A stretch of DNA of 64,000 nt from an uncultured Bacteroidales bacterium (GCA_947303715.1 CAMYYY010000002.1:61370-125369), one strand, 5' to 3'. Positions 26,046 through 35,018 are shown, numbered from the stretch's first letter. The notes: generated by a model from the letters alone, not told the origin. Numbers and translations are program-made.

Positions 26046-29000
26046 ATGCAAAACAAAGGATTTGTAAGGATCATTGCGGTATTACTCACACTTGTGTGTC
26101 TGTTCTACCTTTCCTTCACATTTGTGGCACGCCATCACGAGAAAAAGGCTGCCAATTATGCAGGAGGTGAATCGGCTTATATCGATTCAATCATGAATGA
26201 GAAAGTCTATCTGGGTCTTTTCGACTACAAGACCTGCCGCGAGAACGGCATCGGTCTGGGTCTTGACCTGAAAGGCGGTATGAACGTTATTCTGGAAGTC
26301 TCCGTCCCCGACGTGGTCGACGCTCTTGCTGACCATAAGCAGGACGAGAAGTTCAAGAGCGCTCTCGCTACCGCTACCAAGCAGGCTGTCACCAGCAACG
26401 ACGATTTCATCACCCTGTTCATCAAAGAGTACAAGAGAATCAACCCCGAAGGCTCGCTGGCTGAGATTTTTGCCACGCAGCAGCTGAAGGACAAAATCAA
26501 TACGAAGAGCTCCGACAAGGACGTCGAGTCTGTCCTTCGTGCCGAAGTGCAGGCCGCCATCGACAACTCGTTCAATGTGCTCCGCACCCGTATCGACCGC
26601 TTCGGCGTTGCCCAGCCCAACATCCAGAAGCTGGAGGGCGCCATGGGCCGCATCATGATTGAACTTCCTGGTGTCAAGGAGCCCGAGCGCGTCCGCAACC
26701 TCCTTCAGGGAAGTGCAAACCTTGAGTTCTGGGAGACCTATACCGCTGCCGAAGTCTATCAGTCCCTCGTGGCTGCCGATGCCCGTCTGCGCGACGTGCT
26801 GGCTTATGAGAACGGCGATGCTGAGACCGCTCAGTCCGAAGAGGCTGCTGAAGCTTCTGCCGACGAAGCCGTTGAGCCCGCTGCCGACAAGGCTGACGAA
26901 GACCTCGACCTCTCCACCCTTACCGGCGACGAGGCTGAGAAGAAGGCTGACAACGTCAACGACGAGCAGATGAAGCGCGAGCACCCGCTGCTCAGCATGC
27001 TCCAGCTCTACAACGGCAACTACGGCGCCGTCATCGGTCTGGCTCAGCACAAGGACATGGATGCCATCGACGAGCTCCTCGCCCGCAAGGAAGTGCAGAG
27101 CATCCTGCCGAAGGACCTCCGTCTGAAGTGGGGCGTCAGCGCCATGGACGACAAGGGACAGGTCTATGAACTCTACGGTATCAAGTCGACCGAGCGCAAC
27201 GGACGTGCTCCTCTGGAAGGCGACGTCATCGTCAACGCCCGTGACGACTACGACCAGAACGGCCGCCCGAGCGTCAGCATGTCCATGAACACCGAGGGCA
27301 GCCGCCGCTGGGCTCAGATTACGAAGAACAACATCAACCGCGCCGTGGCCATCGTCCTTGACGACCGCGTGTATAGCGCCCCCAACGTCCAGAACGAAAT
27401 CACAGGCGGTAACTCGCAGATTACGGGTAACTTCACCCCCGAGCAGACGCGCGACCTTGCCAACGTGCTGAACTCCGGTAAGATGCCCGCCCCCGCCAAG
27501 ATTGTCCAGGAAGACGTCGTCGGTCCTTCGCTGGGTGCCGAGTCCATCCAGCGCGGTATCTGGTCGTTCCTCATCGCCTTCGTCATCCTGATATTCTACA
27601 TGTGCCTCATGTACGGATGGATTCCCGGTCTGATTGCCGACAGCGCCCTGCTGCTCAACCTCTTCTTTACCCTCGGAATCCTCAGCTCGTTCCAGGCCGC
27701 TCTGACGATGTCAGGTATCGCCGGTATGGTGCTCACTCTGGGTATGGCTGTTGACGCCAACGTGCTTATCTACGAGCGCGCCAAGGAAGAGCTTCGCGCC
27801 GGCAAGCAGGTGAAGGCCGCTCTGAAGGATGGTTACAAGAACGCCTTCTCGGCTATCTTCGACTCCAACTTCACCTCCATCATCACGGGTATCATCCTGT
27901 TCGTCTTCGGTACAGGTCCCATCCGCGGATTTGCTACGACGTTGATGATCGGTATCGTCTGCTCGTTCTTCACGGCTGTGTTCCTCACCCGTCTGGTGTA
28001 CGAGCACTTCCTCAACAAGGACAAGCTCACGAACCTCACCTTCACCACTCCGTTTGCCAAGAAGGTCATGCCCGAAAACACCCATATTAACTTCATGGGT
28101 GCAAAGAAGACCTCCTTCATCGTGTTCGGTATCCTGCTGGTTGTGTTCGCTGTCGCTTACGGCGTGCGCGGATTCGACCGCAGTATCGACTTCACCGGCG
28201 GACGTAACTTCACCGTCCAGTTCGAGCAGCCCGTGCAGCCCGAGCAGGTCAGCAACCTCCTGCAGGATCAGGTGGGCGGCGCCAACCTGAGCGTCATCGC
28301 CCTCGGTACCGACGGCAAGACCCTCCGTATCAGCACCAACTACCGCATCAACGATAGCGACGACGACATCGACACCCAGATTGAGCAGTTCCTCTTCGAT
28401 GCCCTGAAGAACGGCAAGCTCCTCAGCCAGGATCTTACCTTCAACACCTTCATCGATCACGAGAACCGCACGGGAGGTTCCATCATCAGCAGCCAGAAGG
28501 TCGGCCCGAGCATTGCCAGCGACATCACCCGCGGAGCTATCATCTCCGTCATTCTGGCCCTCATCGCCATCTTCCTCTACATCCTGCTCCGCTTCCGCAA
28601 CGTCGCTTATAGCGTCGGCGCCATCAGCGCTCTGGTTATCGATACGGCTATGATTCTCGGTATGTATGCCCTCCTGCACGGCGTGCTGCCCTTCTCGATG
28701 GAGCTCGACCAGACCTTCATCGGCGCTATCCTGACGGCTATCGGTTACTCCATCAACGATAAGGTGGTTATCTTCGACCGTATCCGCGAGAACCGCAAGC
28801 TCTATCCCAAGCGCGAGCTGACCCAGCTCTTCAACGAGTCGCTCAACAGCACCTTGGCCCGTACCATCAACACCTCCGTCAGCACCCTCATCGTGTTGCT
28901 TTGCATCCTCTTCATCGGTGGCGACACCATCAAGAGCTTTGCCTTCGCCATGATTCTTGGTGTTGTGTTCGGTACCTGCTCCTCCATCTTCCTGGCAGCG

Positions 29001-29057
29001 CCCATCGCCCGCCTCACGATGAAGAAGACCGTCAAGAACGCAGAGGTGAAAGCCTAA
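26046..29057 (+). CDS. secDF: Protein translocase subunit SecDF (fused)
   Basis: A 1003-aa fusion of SecD and SecF, the usual form in Bacteroidetes. It uses the proton gradient to help pull secreted proteins across the membrane after SecYEG/SecA. The SecD half includes an N-terminal span, the P1 periplasmic region (GLDLKGGMNVILEV), a GLGAES-like start of the six-span bundle (VGPSLGAESIQRG) and MAVDANVLIYERAKEEL. The SecF half begins near 680 (FDRSIDFTGGRNFTVQF), followed by VGPSIASDITRGA and SINDKVVIFDRIREN. An acidic, low-complexity insertion lies at about 255-310 in the SecD periplasmic part. It is monocistronic and followed by a terminator. Confidence 0.96.
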   Translation: MQNKGFVRIIAVLLTLVCLFYLSFTFVARHHEKKAANYAGGESAYIDSIMNEKVYLGLFDYKTCRENGIGLGLDLKGGMNVILEVSVPDVVDALADHKQDEKFKSALATATKQAVTSNDDFITLFIKEYKRINPEGSLAEIFATQQLKDKINTKSSDKDVESVLRAEVQAAIDNSFNVLRTRIDRFGVAQPNIQKLEGAMGRIMIELPGVKEPERVRNLLQGSANLEFWETYTAAEVYQSLVAADARLRDVLAYENGDAETAQSEEAAEASADEAVEPAADKADEDLDLSTLTGDEAEKKADNVNDEQMKREHPLLSMLQLYNGNYGAVIGLAQHKDMDAIDELLARKEVQSILPKDLRLKWGVSAMDDKGQVYELYGIKSTERNGRAPLEGDVIVNARDDYDQNGRPSVSMSMNTEGSRRWAQITKNNINRAVAIVLDDRVYSAPNVQNEITGGNSQITGNFTPEQTRDLANVLNSGKMPAPAKIVQEDVVGPSLGAESIQRGIWSFLIAFVILIFYMCLMYGWIPGLIADSALLLNLFFTLGILSSFQAALTMSGIAGMVLTLGMAVDANVLIYERAKEELRAGKQVKAALKDGYKNAFSAIFDSNFTSIITGIILFVFGTGPIRGFATTLMIGIVCSFFTAVFLTRLVYEHFLNKDKLTNLTFTTPFAKKVMPENTHINFMGAKKTSFIVFGILLVVFAVAYGVRGFDRSIDFTGGRNFTVQFEQPVQPEQVSNLLQDQVGGANLSVIALGTDGKTLRISTNYRINDSDDDIDTQIEQFLFDALKNGKLLSQDLTFNTFIDHENRTGGSIISSQKVGPSIASDITRGAIISVILALIAIFLYILLRFRNVAYSVGAISALVIDTAMILGMYALLHGVLPFSMELDQTFIGAILTAIGYSINDKVVIFDRIRENRKLYPKRELTQLFNESLNSTLARTINTSVSTLIVLLCILFIGGDTIKSFAFAMILGVVFGTCSSIFLAAPIARLTMKKTVKNAEVKA

Positions 29058-29081
29058 GCTGGGGATCAACCCTATCCCTTG

Positions 29082-29116
29082 GAGGGCGCAGCGCAAGCCG
29101 CGCCCTCTTTCCTTTT
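29082..29116 (+). terminator. Intrinsic terminator after secDF
   Basis: GAGGGCGC pairs with GCGCCCTC (29100-29107) around a 10-nt loop, followed by TTTCCTTTTT. Confidence 0.88.
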
Positions 29117-29212
29117 TAAATAAAGATATGCGCGAACCTGAATAACGGATATACTTGAAATCACAGAGCAGGCTTCGCAGGCCGAATGGACTTTTCCGCC
29201 TAACGGTTTTCT

Positions 29213-30019
29213 CTATAAGTCGATGGGTTTTACACCAAGGTATTTTTGCACGTATTGACTGAAATAGCTGGGGGAGGAAAATCCATAGAGATCGGACAGC
29301 TGGGCAAGTGTTTCACGTCGGTTACGAAGATGACGACTAATGTCAAGGATTGTGTAGCGGTTAATCCAATATGTGGCAGGAAAGCCGCTGACTCGCTTTG
29401 AAACCTCAGAGAGATGCTTGGACGTGACGAACAGTTTGTCTGCATAATAGGAGATATCGCGATGTTGCCGGTAGTCCCCATTATCTAACAGTCCCATAAA
29501 CCGATTCATCAAGTTTGTATAATGCGAAGAGAGTTTTTCATTGCCATAAAGCGTGGTATGAAAGTCGAAGAAATCAATAATCATACATTGAATGGCATTG
29601 ATCATCGCATCGCGAAGGAAATTGTGTGAAGTCAGGGAAAGACGTCGTTTGATGAAGTCAAAGTCAAGCGCACAAACCTTCTGCTGCTCTGGGGTCAGGT
29701 GCATGATGGGATTGTTGAACAAGGCAAGAGAGCCTTTCATCCCGTAATTGCTGTGCGGAGGGGTGGAAATCTCGATAAATTCAGGAGTGACATAAATCAC
29801 GTCTATCCAGCAGTCCTCGCTATGCATGGTGCCTAACACCAAGTCGCCCCGACGGATAATGGCGCAGTCCCCCTTTTCCATCTTAAGGGTGTTGCCGTTA
29901 TAGGTAAACGTACACGTCCCCTCATGGCAATACGCATGGGCCAAGTACCCGGCAAACTGGTCCTTGCCGATGCCGTCCAGCGAGGCGGCGAGAATAATAT
30001 GCGGGCGGTCAAATTCCAT
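29213..30019 (-). CDS. AraC-family transcriptional regulator
   Basis: A 268-aa regulator with an N-terminal AraC-type ligand-binding domain and a C-terminal double helix-turn-helix over the last 100 residues (LFVTSKHLSEVSKRVSG, then TLAQLSDLYGFSSPSYFSQYVQKYLGVKP). An upstream in-frame ATG at 30061 exists, but the only good -7 box lies at 30036-30029, so the ATG at 30019 (MEFDRPHII) is preferred; transcripts would be almost leaderless. The stop is 87 bp from the flavodoxin-ferredoxin gene in the sense that both read leftwards in series, and that gene is the natural candidate target. Confidence 0.88.
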   Translation of the reverse strand: MEFDRPHIILAASLDGIGKDQFAGYLAHAYCHEGTCTFTYNGNTLKMEKGDCAIIRRGDLVLGTMHSEDCWIDVIYVTPEFIEISTPPHSNYGMKGSLALFNNPIMHLTPEQQKVCALDFDFIKRRLSLTSHNFLRDAMINAIQCMIIDFFDFHTTLYGNEKLSSHYTNLMNRFMGLLDNGDYRQHRDISYYADKLFVTSKHLSEVSKRVSGFPATYWINRYTILDISRHLRNRRETLAQLSDLYGFSSPSYFSQYVQKYLGVKPIDL

Positions 30020-30028
30020 CTTTGACCG

Positions 30029-30036
30029 CAAAAATA
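30029..30036 (-). promoter_or_regulatory. -7 box for the AraC gene
   Basis: On the minus strand TATTTTTG ends 10 nt before the ATG at 30019, so transcription would begin about 4-6 nt upstream of the start codon. This decides the start. Confidence 0.6.
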
Positions 30037-30105
30037 CAAAAGAATTCCGAAAGGCTGTCAAATGCCTACGGTTTTTTTCAGAATTCTTCGGTATGATGCC
30101 GCTAT

Positions 30106-31035
30106 TTATTGCTGGTTGTTGGATTTTTTGATGTCCCTGACCGACACATGCTCATTACGGTAGCGGGCATTGGAGTTCCGCTCGCCCCGAGCCAGCGTGA
30201 GGGCTTTCTGAGGACAAATATGTACGCAGGCCAGACAGTATTCACACGAACCGCTGAAGGTTATCGTATTATCAATCAACTTGAAATTCCCGTGCGGACA
30301 AACGGCTGCACACGTCTCGCAGCCGATGCATTTCGCGGCATCCAGCTTCAGCAGCCGCTCGGCCTCCATGGGGAAATGTTCAGCCTGTAATCTGTCCAGC
30401 CAGCCCTGCATCTGGTCGTTCATCCGCTCAAGGTGACTGATAAACTGACGATGTTCATTCAGGTCTGACTTGATGGTGGCAAGGTTTTCGGGGATATGCT
30501 TGTCAATCTTCACCTGGTCATTCATATCGAACACAGGCAGATAATTATCAACCATCAGCAGCGTATTGGCATAGTTTAATGTCACGCCCTGTTTCTTGCA
30601 GTAGTCGTTCCACCATTCGGCCACATTGGCTGCGAAGTTGCCGAAGGTAATGACAGAAAAGATGTACGATGCTTTGAGCTTCGCCTTGCTTATGAAGTCG
30701 CGTACAATCAGCGGAGCCGATGCCGCATAGTCAGGAAAGACAAGCCCTATTTCATCGGCCTCGAATGTCAGGTTGTCGCCTTTCAGAACCTGAGGTATGC
30801 TCAGTAGTTCGCCCTTCTCGCCAGCCAGTTCGCGTGCCACATAGAGGCTGTTGCCTGTAGCGGTGAAATAGAATACGAGACGTTTTTTCCCTTCGTCGCT
30901 TTTATCCGATTTTGAGACGGTAAAAGAGGACAGCCCCGTTGCCGTAAAAGCTGCGCCCGTTACGAGGGCACCCATCCTTTTCAGCGCTTCGCGCCTGTTC
31001 ATTGTTTTTCTTTCTTCCATATTGATAGTATTCAT
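30106..31035 (-). CDS. EFR1-type flavodoxin-ferredoxin with twin-arginine-like leader
   Basis: A protein of about 309 aa. After a leader containing NRREALKRMGALVTGAAF comes a flavodoxin-like domain (YFTATGNSLYVAREL, then GLVFPDYAASAPLIVRDF). The C-terminal part carries two [4Fe-4S] motifs, CIGCETCAAVCP and CEYCLACVHICP. EFR1 proteins move electrons between flavin and iron-sulfur partners and are usually cytosolic, so the twin-arginine leader is notable. The start at 31035 fits a -7 box at 31061-31054; ATG 31020 or 31002 are also possible. Confidence 0.82.
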   Translation of the reverse strand: MNTINMEERKTMNRREALKRMGALVTGAAFTATGLSSFTVSKSDKSDEGKKRLVFYFTATGNSLYVARELAGEKGELLSIPQVLKGDNLTFEADEIGLVFPDYAASAPLIVRDFISKAKLKASYIFSVITFGNFAANVAEWWNDYCKKQGVTLNYANTLLMVDNYLPVFDMNDQVKIDKHIPENLATIKSDLNEHRQFISHLERMNDQMQGWLDRLQAEHFPMEAERLLKLDAAKCIGCETCAAVCPHGNFKLIDNTITFSGSCEYCLACVHICPQKALTLARGERNSNARYRNEHVSVRDIKKSNNQQ

Positions 31036-31053
31036 GGTGTATTTTTCACGCTG

Positions 31054-31061
31054 CAAAGGTA
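31054..31061 (-). promoter_or_regulatory. -7 box for the flavodoxin-ferredoxin gene
   Basis: On the minus strand TACCTTTG, about 19 nt before ATG 31035. It excludes the longer in-frame start at 31071. Confidence 0.6.
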
Positions 31062-31184
31062 CGAAGCTCATCTACATGATAGATAATAAAAAATGCGGAT
31101 ATTCTATCACTTTTTTCCGAAAACCTCTGTTTGAACCACAGATTGAAGGGGGGTCCTGACGAATAGGCAGACCTTTCTGCTGAT

Positions 31185-31268
31185 AGAGTTTAACGTCGTG
31201 CCGCCAGAGTTTGATTCTAATTTGCCAGAGTTTGATTCTATATTTTTAGCGTTTGATTCTATTTTGCC
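31185..31268 (+). repeat. 21-bp minisatellite AGAGTTTGATTCT..., four units
   Basis: Four 21-bp units start at 31185, 31206, 31227 and 31248. Similar three-unit arrays lie at 18875-18937 and 51933-51995. Read on the minus strand the units encode a 7-residue repeat (ESNSGKL, ESNSTEI), but no start or family supports a gene. Confidence 0.8.
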
Positions 31269-31308
31269 AACATTTAACGCAGCGAGAAAGACAGGAAAAA
31301 ACAGACAT

Positions 31309-31386
31309 GAAAAGAAAAAGGGGCGCTTCGCAGCGACCCTTTCCATCGAATCTTAACCTAAACTTGTAATGTCTTTTCTACATTAG
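31309..31386 (-). ncRNA. Candidate small RNA with terminator
   Basis: On the minus strand a TAAACTTTG box (31400-31392) is followed by a perfect TAATGT/ACATTA hairpin, a single-stranded link, and a strong terminator (AGGGTCGCT / AGCGCCCCT, then TTTTTCTTTT at 31318-31309). No convincing reading frame lies between. The gap is otherwise unexplained. The first base of the -7 box is not ideal, so this is tentative. Confidence 0.35.
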
Positions 31387-31538
31387 CGGTGCAAAGTTTA
31401 TGTTTTTTTGTGAATAACGCAAGCGGTAAAGAGGGATTTTAAGAATAATTTTGCGTTATTTAAGTTTTTTTAGCCAAAGAATGGGCAAAAAAGAAAGAAA
31501 AATGGACGTTTATTGCCTGTTTTTCGGAGGAAATGCGT

Positions 31539-31546
31539 ATTTTTGC
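31539..31546 (+). promoter_or_regulatory. -7 box immediately upstream of miaB
   Basis: TATTTTTG ends 3 bp before the miaB ATG at 31550. Transcription would start at or near the A of the ATG. Confidence 0.6.
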
Positions 31547-31549
31547 AGC

Positions 31550-32887
31550 ATGAAGAATTTGTTTATTGAGACGTATGGCTGCCAGATGAACGTAGCCGAC
31601 AGCGAAGTGGTGGCCTCCATCATGGGAATGGCGGGCTACGAGGTCTGCGAAGCCCTGGAGGAGGCTGACGCGGTATTCCTCAACACCTGCTCCATCCGCG
31701 ACAATGCGGAACAACGGATATGGGGGCGCCTGGAGAACCTGAACGCCCTTCGCAAGCGGAAGAAGGGGCTCATTATCGGCGTATTAGGCTGCATGGCCGA
31801 GCGCGTGAAGGACGATCTCATCGCCAATCATCACGTCAACCTTGTGGCAGGGCCTGACGCCTACCTCGACCTTCCGGCGCTGATAGCCCAGGCCGAGCAG
31901 GGCGAGGCGGCCATCAACATCGAACTTTCAACTACAGAGACCTATCGCAACGTCATCCCCGCCCGCATCTGCACAGGACGAGTCTCGGGCTACGTCTCTA
32001 TCATGCGCGGATGCAACAACTTCTGCCACTACTGCATCGTGCCCTACACCCGTGGGCGCGAGCGGAGCCGCGATGTGGAGAGCATCCTCAACGAGGTGCG
32101 CGACCTGCAAGCCAAGGGCTTCAAGGAGGTGACGCTACTGGGGCAGAATGTGAACAGCTGGAGACCCACCCCCGGCCCCTCCCATGAAGGAGGGGAGGCG
32201 GGTAGAGAGTCCTTCCCCGACCTGCTTCGGCGGGTAGCGGAGGCGGTACCGGAGATGAGGATACGCTTTACCACAAGCCATCCGAAGGATATGAGCGACG
32301 ATACCCTACGCGTGATTGCCGAGGCGCCCAACGTCTGCAAGCACATCCATCTACCCGTGCAAAGCGGCAGCTCGCGCATCCTGAAGCTAATGAACCGCAA
32401 GTACACGCGAGAGTGGTATCTGGAGCGCGTTGATGCCATCCGCCGCATCATCCCCGACTGCGGCCTTAGCACCGACCTCTTCTGCGGCTACCACTCCGAG
32501 ACGGAGGAGGACCATCAGGAAACGCTTTCGCTGATGCGGCTCTGCGCCTTCGACTCGGCCTTCATGTTCAAGTACTCTGAGCGTCCGGGCACCTATGCCA
32601 GCCGTCATCTGCCCGACGATATCCCCGAGGACGTCAAGATACGCCGCCTAAACGAAATCATCGCCCTGCAGAACGACCTTTCTGCCGAGAGCAACCGCCG
32701 CGACGTGGGAAAGACGTTCCAAGTACTGGTGGAGGGCTATTCGAAACGCTCGCACGAGCAGCTATGCGGACGAACGGAGCAGAACAAGATGGTGGTCTTC
32801 GACAAGGGCACACATCGCATCGGCGATTTCGTGAACGTCCGCATCACAGGGAGCAGCTCCGCCACACTTTTGGGCGAAGAAGTGTGA
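31550..32887 (+). CDS. miaB: tRNA-2-methylthio-N6-dimethylallyladenosine synthase MiaB
   Basis: A 445-aa radical-SAM enzyme that adds a methylthio group to i6A37 of tRNAs. The start is set at MKNLFIETYGCQMN by homology and by the promoter at 31539. The N-terminal UPF0004 domain holds the auxiliary cluster ligands Cys11, Cys47 and Cys81; the radical-SAM motif is CNNFCHYC (Cys155, 159, 162); the TRAM domain covers the last 60-65 residues. Residues about 205-221 (RPTPGPSHEGGEAGRES) look like extra sequence at a point where relatives have a short loop, and the DNA there forms a GC-rich hairpin typical of an intergenic repeat. Confidence 0.94.
   Translation: MKNLFIETYGCQMNVADSEVVASIMGMAGYEVCEALEEADAVFLNTCSIRDNAEQRIWGRLENLNALRKRKKGLIIGVLGCMAERVKDDLIANHHVNLVAGPDAYLDLPALIAQAEQGEAAINIELSTTETYRNVIPARICTGRVSGYVSIMRGCNNFCHYCIVPYTRGRERSRDVESILNEVRDLQAKGFKEVTLLGQNVNSWRPTPGPSHEGGEAGRESFPDLLRRVAEAVPEMRIRFTTSHPKDMSDDTLRVIAEAPNVCKHIHLPVQSGSSRILKLMNRKYTREWYLERVDAIRRIIPDCGLSTDLFCGYHSETEEDHQETLSLMRLCAFDSAFMFKYSERPGTYASRHLPDDIPEDVKIRRLNEIIALQNDLSAESNRRDVGKTFQVLVEGYSKRSHEQLCGRTEQNKMVVFDKGTHRIGDFVNVRITGSSSATLLGEEV
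32164..32203 (+). repeat. GC-rich palindromic element inside miaB
   Basis: CCCCTCC (32176-32182) pairs with GGAGGGG (32189-32195) around CATGAA, and ACCC (32164-32167) pairs with GGGT (32200-32203). The reading frame is kept. Confidence 0.65.
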
Positions 32888-32934
32888 TTGGAGATTGAAA
32901 AACGAAGACTGAAAATTGAAAATGGTGGATTGAA
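32886..32934 (+). repeat. GATTGAA-type heptamer array
   Basis: Seven consecutive 7-mers (GATTGGA, GATTGAA, AAACGAA, GACTGAA, AATTGAA, AATGGTG, GATTGAA). The first overlaps the miaB stop codon. Confidence 0.75.
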
Positions 32935-32978
32935 TGCTGATTTACGCAAATAAATTTGCATTTCCACTTGCTTTGTAC

Positions 32979-32986
32979 TATATTTG
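32979..32986 (+). promoter_or_regulatory. -7 box for the ftsX cluster
   Basis: TATATTTG ends 9 bp before the ftsX ATG at 32996, giving a leader of only a few nucleotides. A TTTG (32955-32958) lies 20 bp upstream. Confidence 0.65.
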
Positions 32987-32995
32987 CAGCCGATT

Positions 32996-33868
32996 ATGGG
33001 GAAAAAGAAGAAAAAACATACCATTGACGTGCAGTTCATCACAGCATGCATCAGCACGTCGCTAGTGCTGCTGCTGTTGGGAACGGTGGCGTTTTTCATG
33101 CTGACGGCCAACAATCTGTCCGTATATGTACGTGAGAACCTGGAGCTTTCGGCTCTCATCCACGACGGGACGGCGCCATCGGAAGTGGATAAACTGGTGA
33201 AGCGCGTCAGCGCCAAGCCTTACGCCAAAGAGGTACGCTTCATCTCAAAGGACGAGGTGCTGCAGCAGGAAACCACCCTCATGGGTGTTGACCCGACGGA
33301 GTTCCTCGGCTTCAATCCCTACACAGCCAGCCTCGAAATCCGCCTGAAGGCCGACTATGCCAATGCCGACAGCCTGCGTTGGATTGGCGAGAGCCTGCGC
33401 CACGAGGCGTGCATCTCGGACATCAGCTACCCCAACGAACTGGTGAACAACCTGAATGGCAACATCCGCAAAATCAGCTTTGTGCTGCTTGTGCTGGCGC
33501 TGGCGTTGCTGCTCATCTCCTTTGCGCTCATCAACAACACCATCAAGCTCACCATCTATTCGCAACGCTTCCTGCTCCACACGATGAAGCTAGTGGGAGC
33601 GGGCTGGGGCTTCATCCGTCGCCCCTTCATGGTGAGGAATTTCTGGATAGGCTTCGCCTCTGGGCTGCTTGCCCTCGCCTTGATGGCAGCTGGCGGTTAT
33701 TTCCTGATAAAGTACGAGCCACGCGTCATGGAGCTGGTGGACATCAAGTCCACAGCCATCGTGGCAGCAGGGGTTATGGTGTTCGGCATCCTCATCACCA
33801 TGACCTGTGCACGCATCTCCATCAACCGTTTCCTCCGCATGAAGGCGGGAGACCTGTACTACATTTAA
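32996..33868 (+). CDS. ftsX: Cell-division ABC-type permease FtsX
   Basis: A 290-aa four-span membrane protein. With FtsE it links septation to activation of peptidoglycan hydrolases. After a basic start (MGKKKKKHTIDVQFI) come one span (near 18-40), a periplasmic extracellular domain (VRENLELSALI ... VRFISKDEVLQQ ... LRLKADYA-like), and three C-terminal spans. The FtsX hallmark NLNGNIRKIS lies near residue 150. ATG 32996 is chosen over an upstream ATG at 32984 that falls within the promoter. It leads a cluster with DUF3098, uppP, truB, queA and folK, a conserved order in Bacteroidales. Confidence 0.93.
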   Translation: MGKKKKKHTIDVQFITACISTSLVLLLLGTVAFFMLTANNLSVYVRENLELSALIHDGTAPSEVDKLVKRVSAKPYAKEVRFISKDEVLQQETTLMGVDPTEFLGFNPYTASLEIRLKADYANADSLRWIGESLRHEACISDISYPNELVNNLNGNIRKISFVLLVLALALLLISFALINNTIKLTIYSQRFLLHTMKLVGAGWGFIRRPFMVRNFWIGFASGLLALALMAAGGYFLIKYEPRVMELVDIKSTAIVAAGVMVFGILITMTCARISINRFLRMKAGDLYYI

Positions 33869-33916
33869 AGAGTTAAGAATTAAAAAACAAGAGTTAGGAA
33901 TTTGTGACACTACGAT

Positions 33917-34165
33917 ATGAAAAAGAACTTCACGTTTGAGAAAATCAACTACATTCTGATGGCTGCTGCTGTGGTCGTCATCATCTTCGGTTTTGTGCTG
34001 ATGACAGGCGCCAGCTCGACGGAGACAGCCTTCGACCCCGCCATCTTCAACGCCCGACGCATCAAGGTTGCCCCCATCATCTGCTTTATGGGGTTTGTGT
34101 TTATGATTTTCGCCATTATGTACCGTCCGAAAAAGAAAGACAACGGACAAGAAGTCGAATCCTAA
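33917..34165 (+). CDS. DUF3098 two-span membrane protein
   Basis: An 82-aa protein of a family found only in Bacteroidetes. It starts MKKNFTFEKINYILMAAA, has two membrane spans (about 12-30 and 50-68, separated by FDPAIFNARRIKVAPI) and a charged C-terminus. The family always lies between ftsX and uppP, suggesting a role in division or envelope precursor cycling, but none is established. A 48-bp gap with AATTAAGA-like repeats precedes it. Confidence 0.9.
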   Translation: MKKNFTFEKINYILMAAAVVVIIFGFVLMTGASSTETAFDPAIFNARRIKVAPIICFMGFVFMIFAIMYRPKKKDNGQEVES

Positions 34166-34177
34166 TCCCGATAGACC

Positions 34178-34990
34178 ATGAGTTGGTTTGAAGCATTGAT
34201 ACTTGGTCTCGTACAGGGGCTTACGGAATACCTGCCCATCAGCAGCAGCGGGCATCTGGCCATCGGCTCGGCATTGTTTGGCGTGAATGGCGAGGACAAT
34301 CTGGCTTTCACTATCGCCGTACATGTGGCTACGGTACTCAGCACGGTCTTTATCCTCTGGAAGGAAATCGTGTGGATTTTCCAGGACCTTTTTAAGGGAA
34401 AATGGAACGAGGGCACACGCTACGCCGTCAACATCCTCATCTCGATGATTCCCGTTGCTATTGTGGGATTTTTCTTCAAGGACAAGGTGGAGGCCATCTT
34501 CGGCTCCGGCCTGCTCGTTGTAGGTTGCTGCCTGCTGGTGACGGCGGCTCTGTTGGCATTCTCCTACTTTGCCAAGCCCCGCCAACGTGAGCGGATTTCG
34601 CCGTTCCACGCGTTCGTCATCGGTATCGCGCAGGCGTTGGCCGTACTGCCTGGCCTCTCCCGCTCAGGCTCCACCATCGCCACAGGACTCCTGTTGGGCA
34701 ACAAGAAGGAGAAACTGGCTCAGTTCTCGTTCCTGATGGTTATCCCCCCCATTCTGGGCGAGGCACTACTGGATGTGAAGGATATGATAACCAATGGCGC
34801 TGAAGCTACCTTAGGCAACAACATCTCCCTTGGAGCGTTGGCCGTCGGCTTCATCGCCGCCTTCCTTGCCGGATGTGCCGCCTGCAAATGGATGATTAAC
34901 ATCGTGCGCCGCGGCAAGCTCATCTGGTTTGCCCTCTACTGCGCCATCATCGGCATCGCAACCATCCTATTCTCTCAGTTAGCGGCCTGA
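34178..34990 (+). CDS. uppP: Undecaprenyl-diphosphatase
   Basis: A 270-aa polytopic enzyme (BacA/UppP) that dephosphorylates undecaprenyl pyrophosphate to recycle the lipid carrier for peptidoglycan and O-antigen synthesis; overexpression gives bacitracin resistance in other species. Signatures are the N-terminal [15 protein letters not shown] with the catalytic Glu, and the second motif [11 protein letters not shown] near 155. Eight spans are predicted. It starts 13 bp after the DUF3098 stop and 28 bp before truB. Confidence 0.96.
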   Translation: MSWFEALILGLVQGLTEYLPISSSGHLAIGSALFGVNGEDNLAFTIAVHVATVLSTVFILWKEIVWIFQDLFKGKWNEGTRYAVNILISMIPVAIVGFFFKDKVEAIFGSGLLVVGCCLLVTAALLAFSYFAKPRQRERISPFHAFVIGIAQALAVLPGLSRSGSTIATGLLLGNKKEKLAQFSFLMVIPPILGEALLDVKDMITNGAEATLGNNISLGALAVGFIAAFLAGCAACKWMINIVRRGKLIWFALYCAIIGIATILFSQLAA

Positions 34991-35018
34991 TACCCCTTTC
35001 TTCATTTTTCATTAAAAA

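Noticed and set aside
31107..31346. 79-aa minus-strand frame with ESNS heptapeptide repeats
   Set aside because: Its start overlaps the terminator of the candidate small RNA and the repeat is explained by the 21-bp minisatellite. Kept as a repeat observation only.
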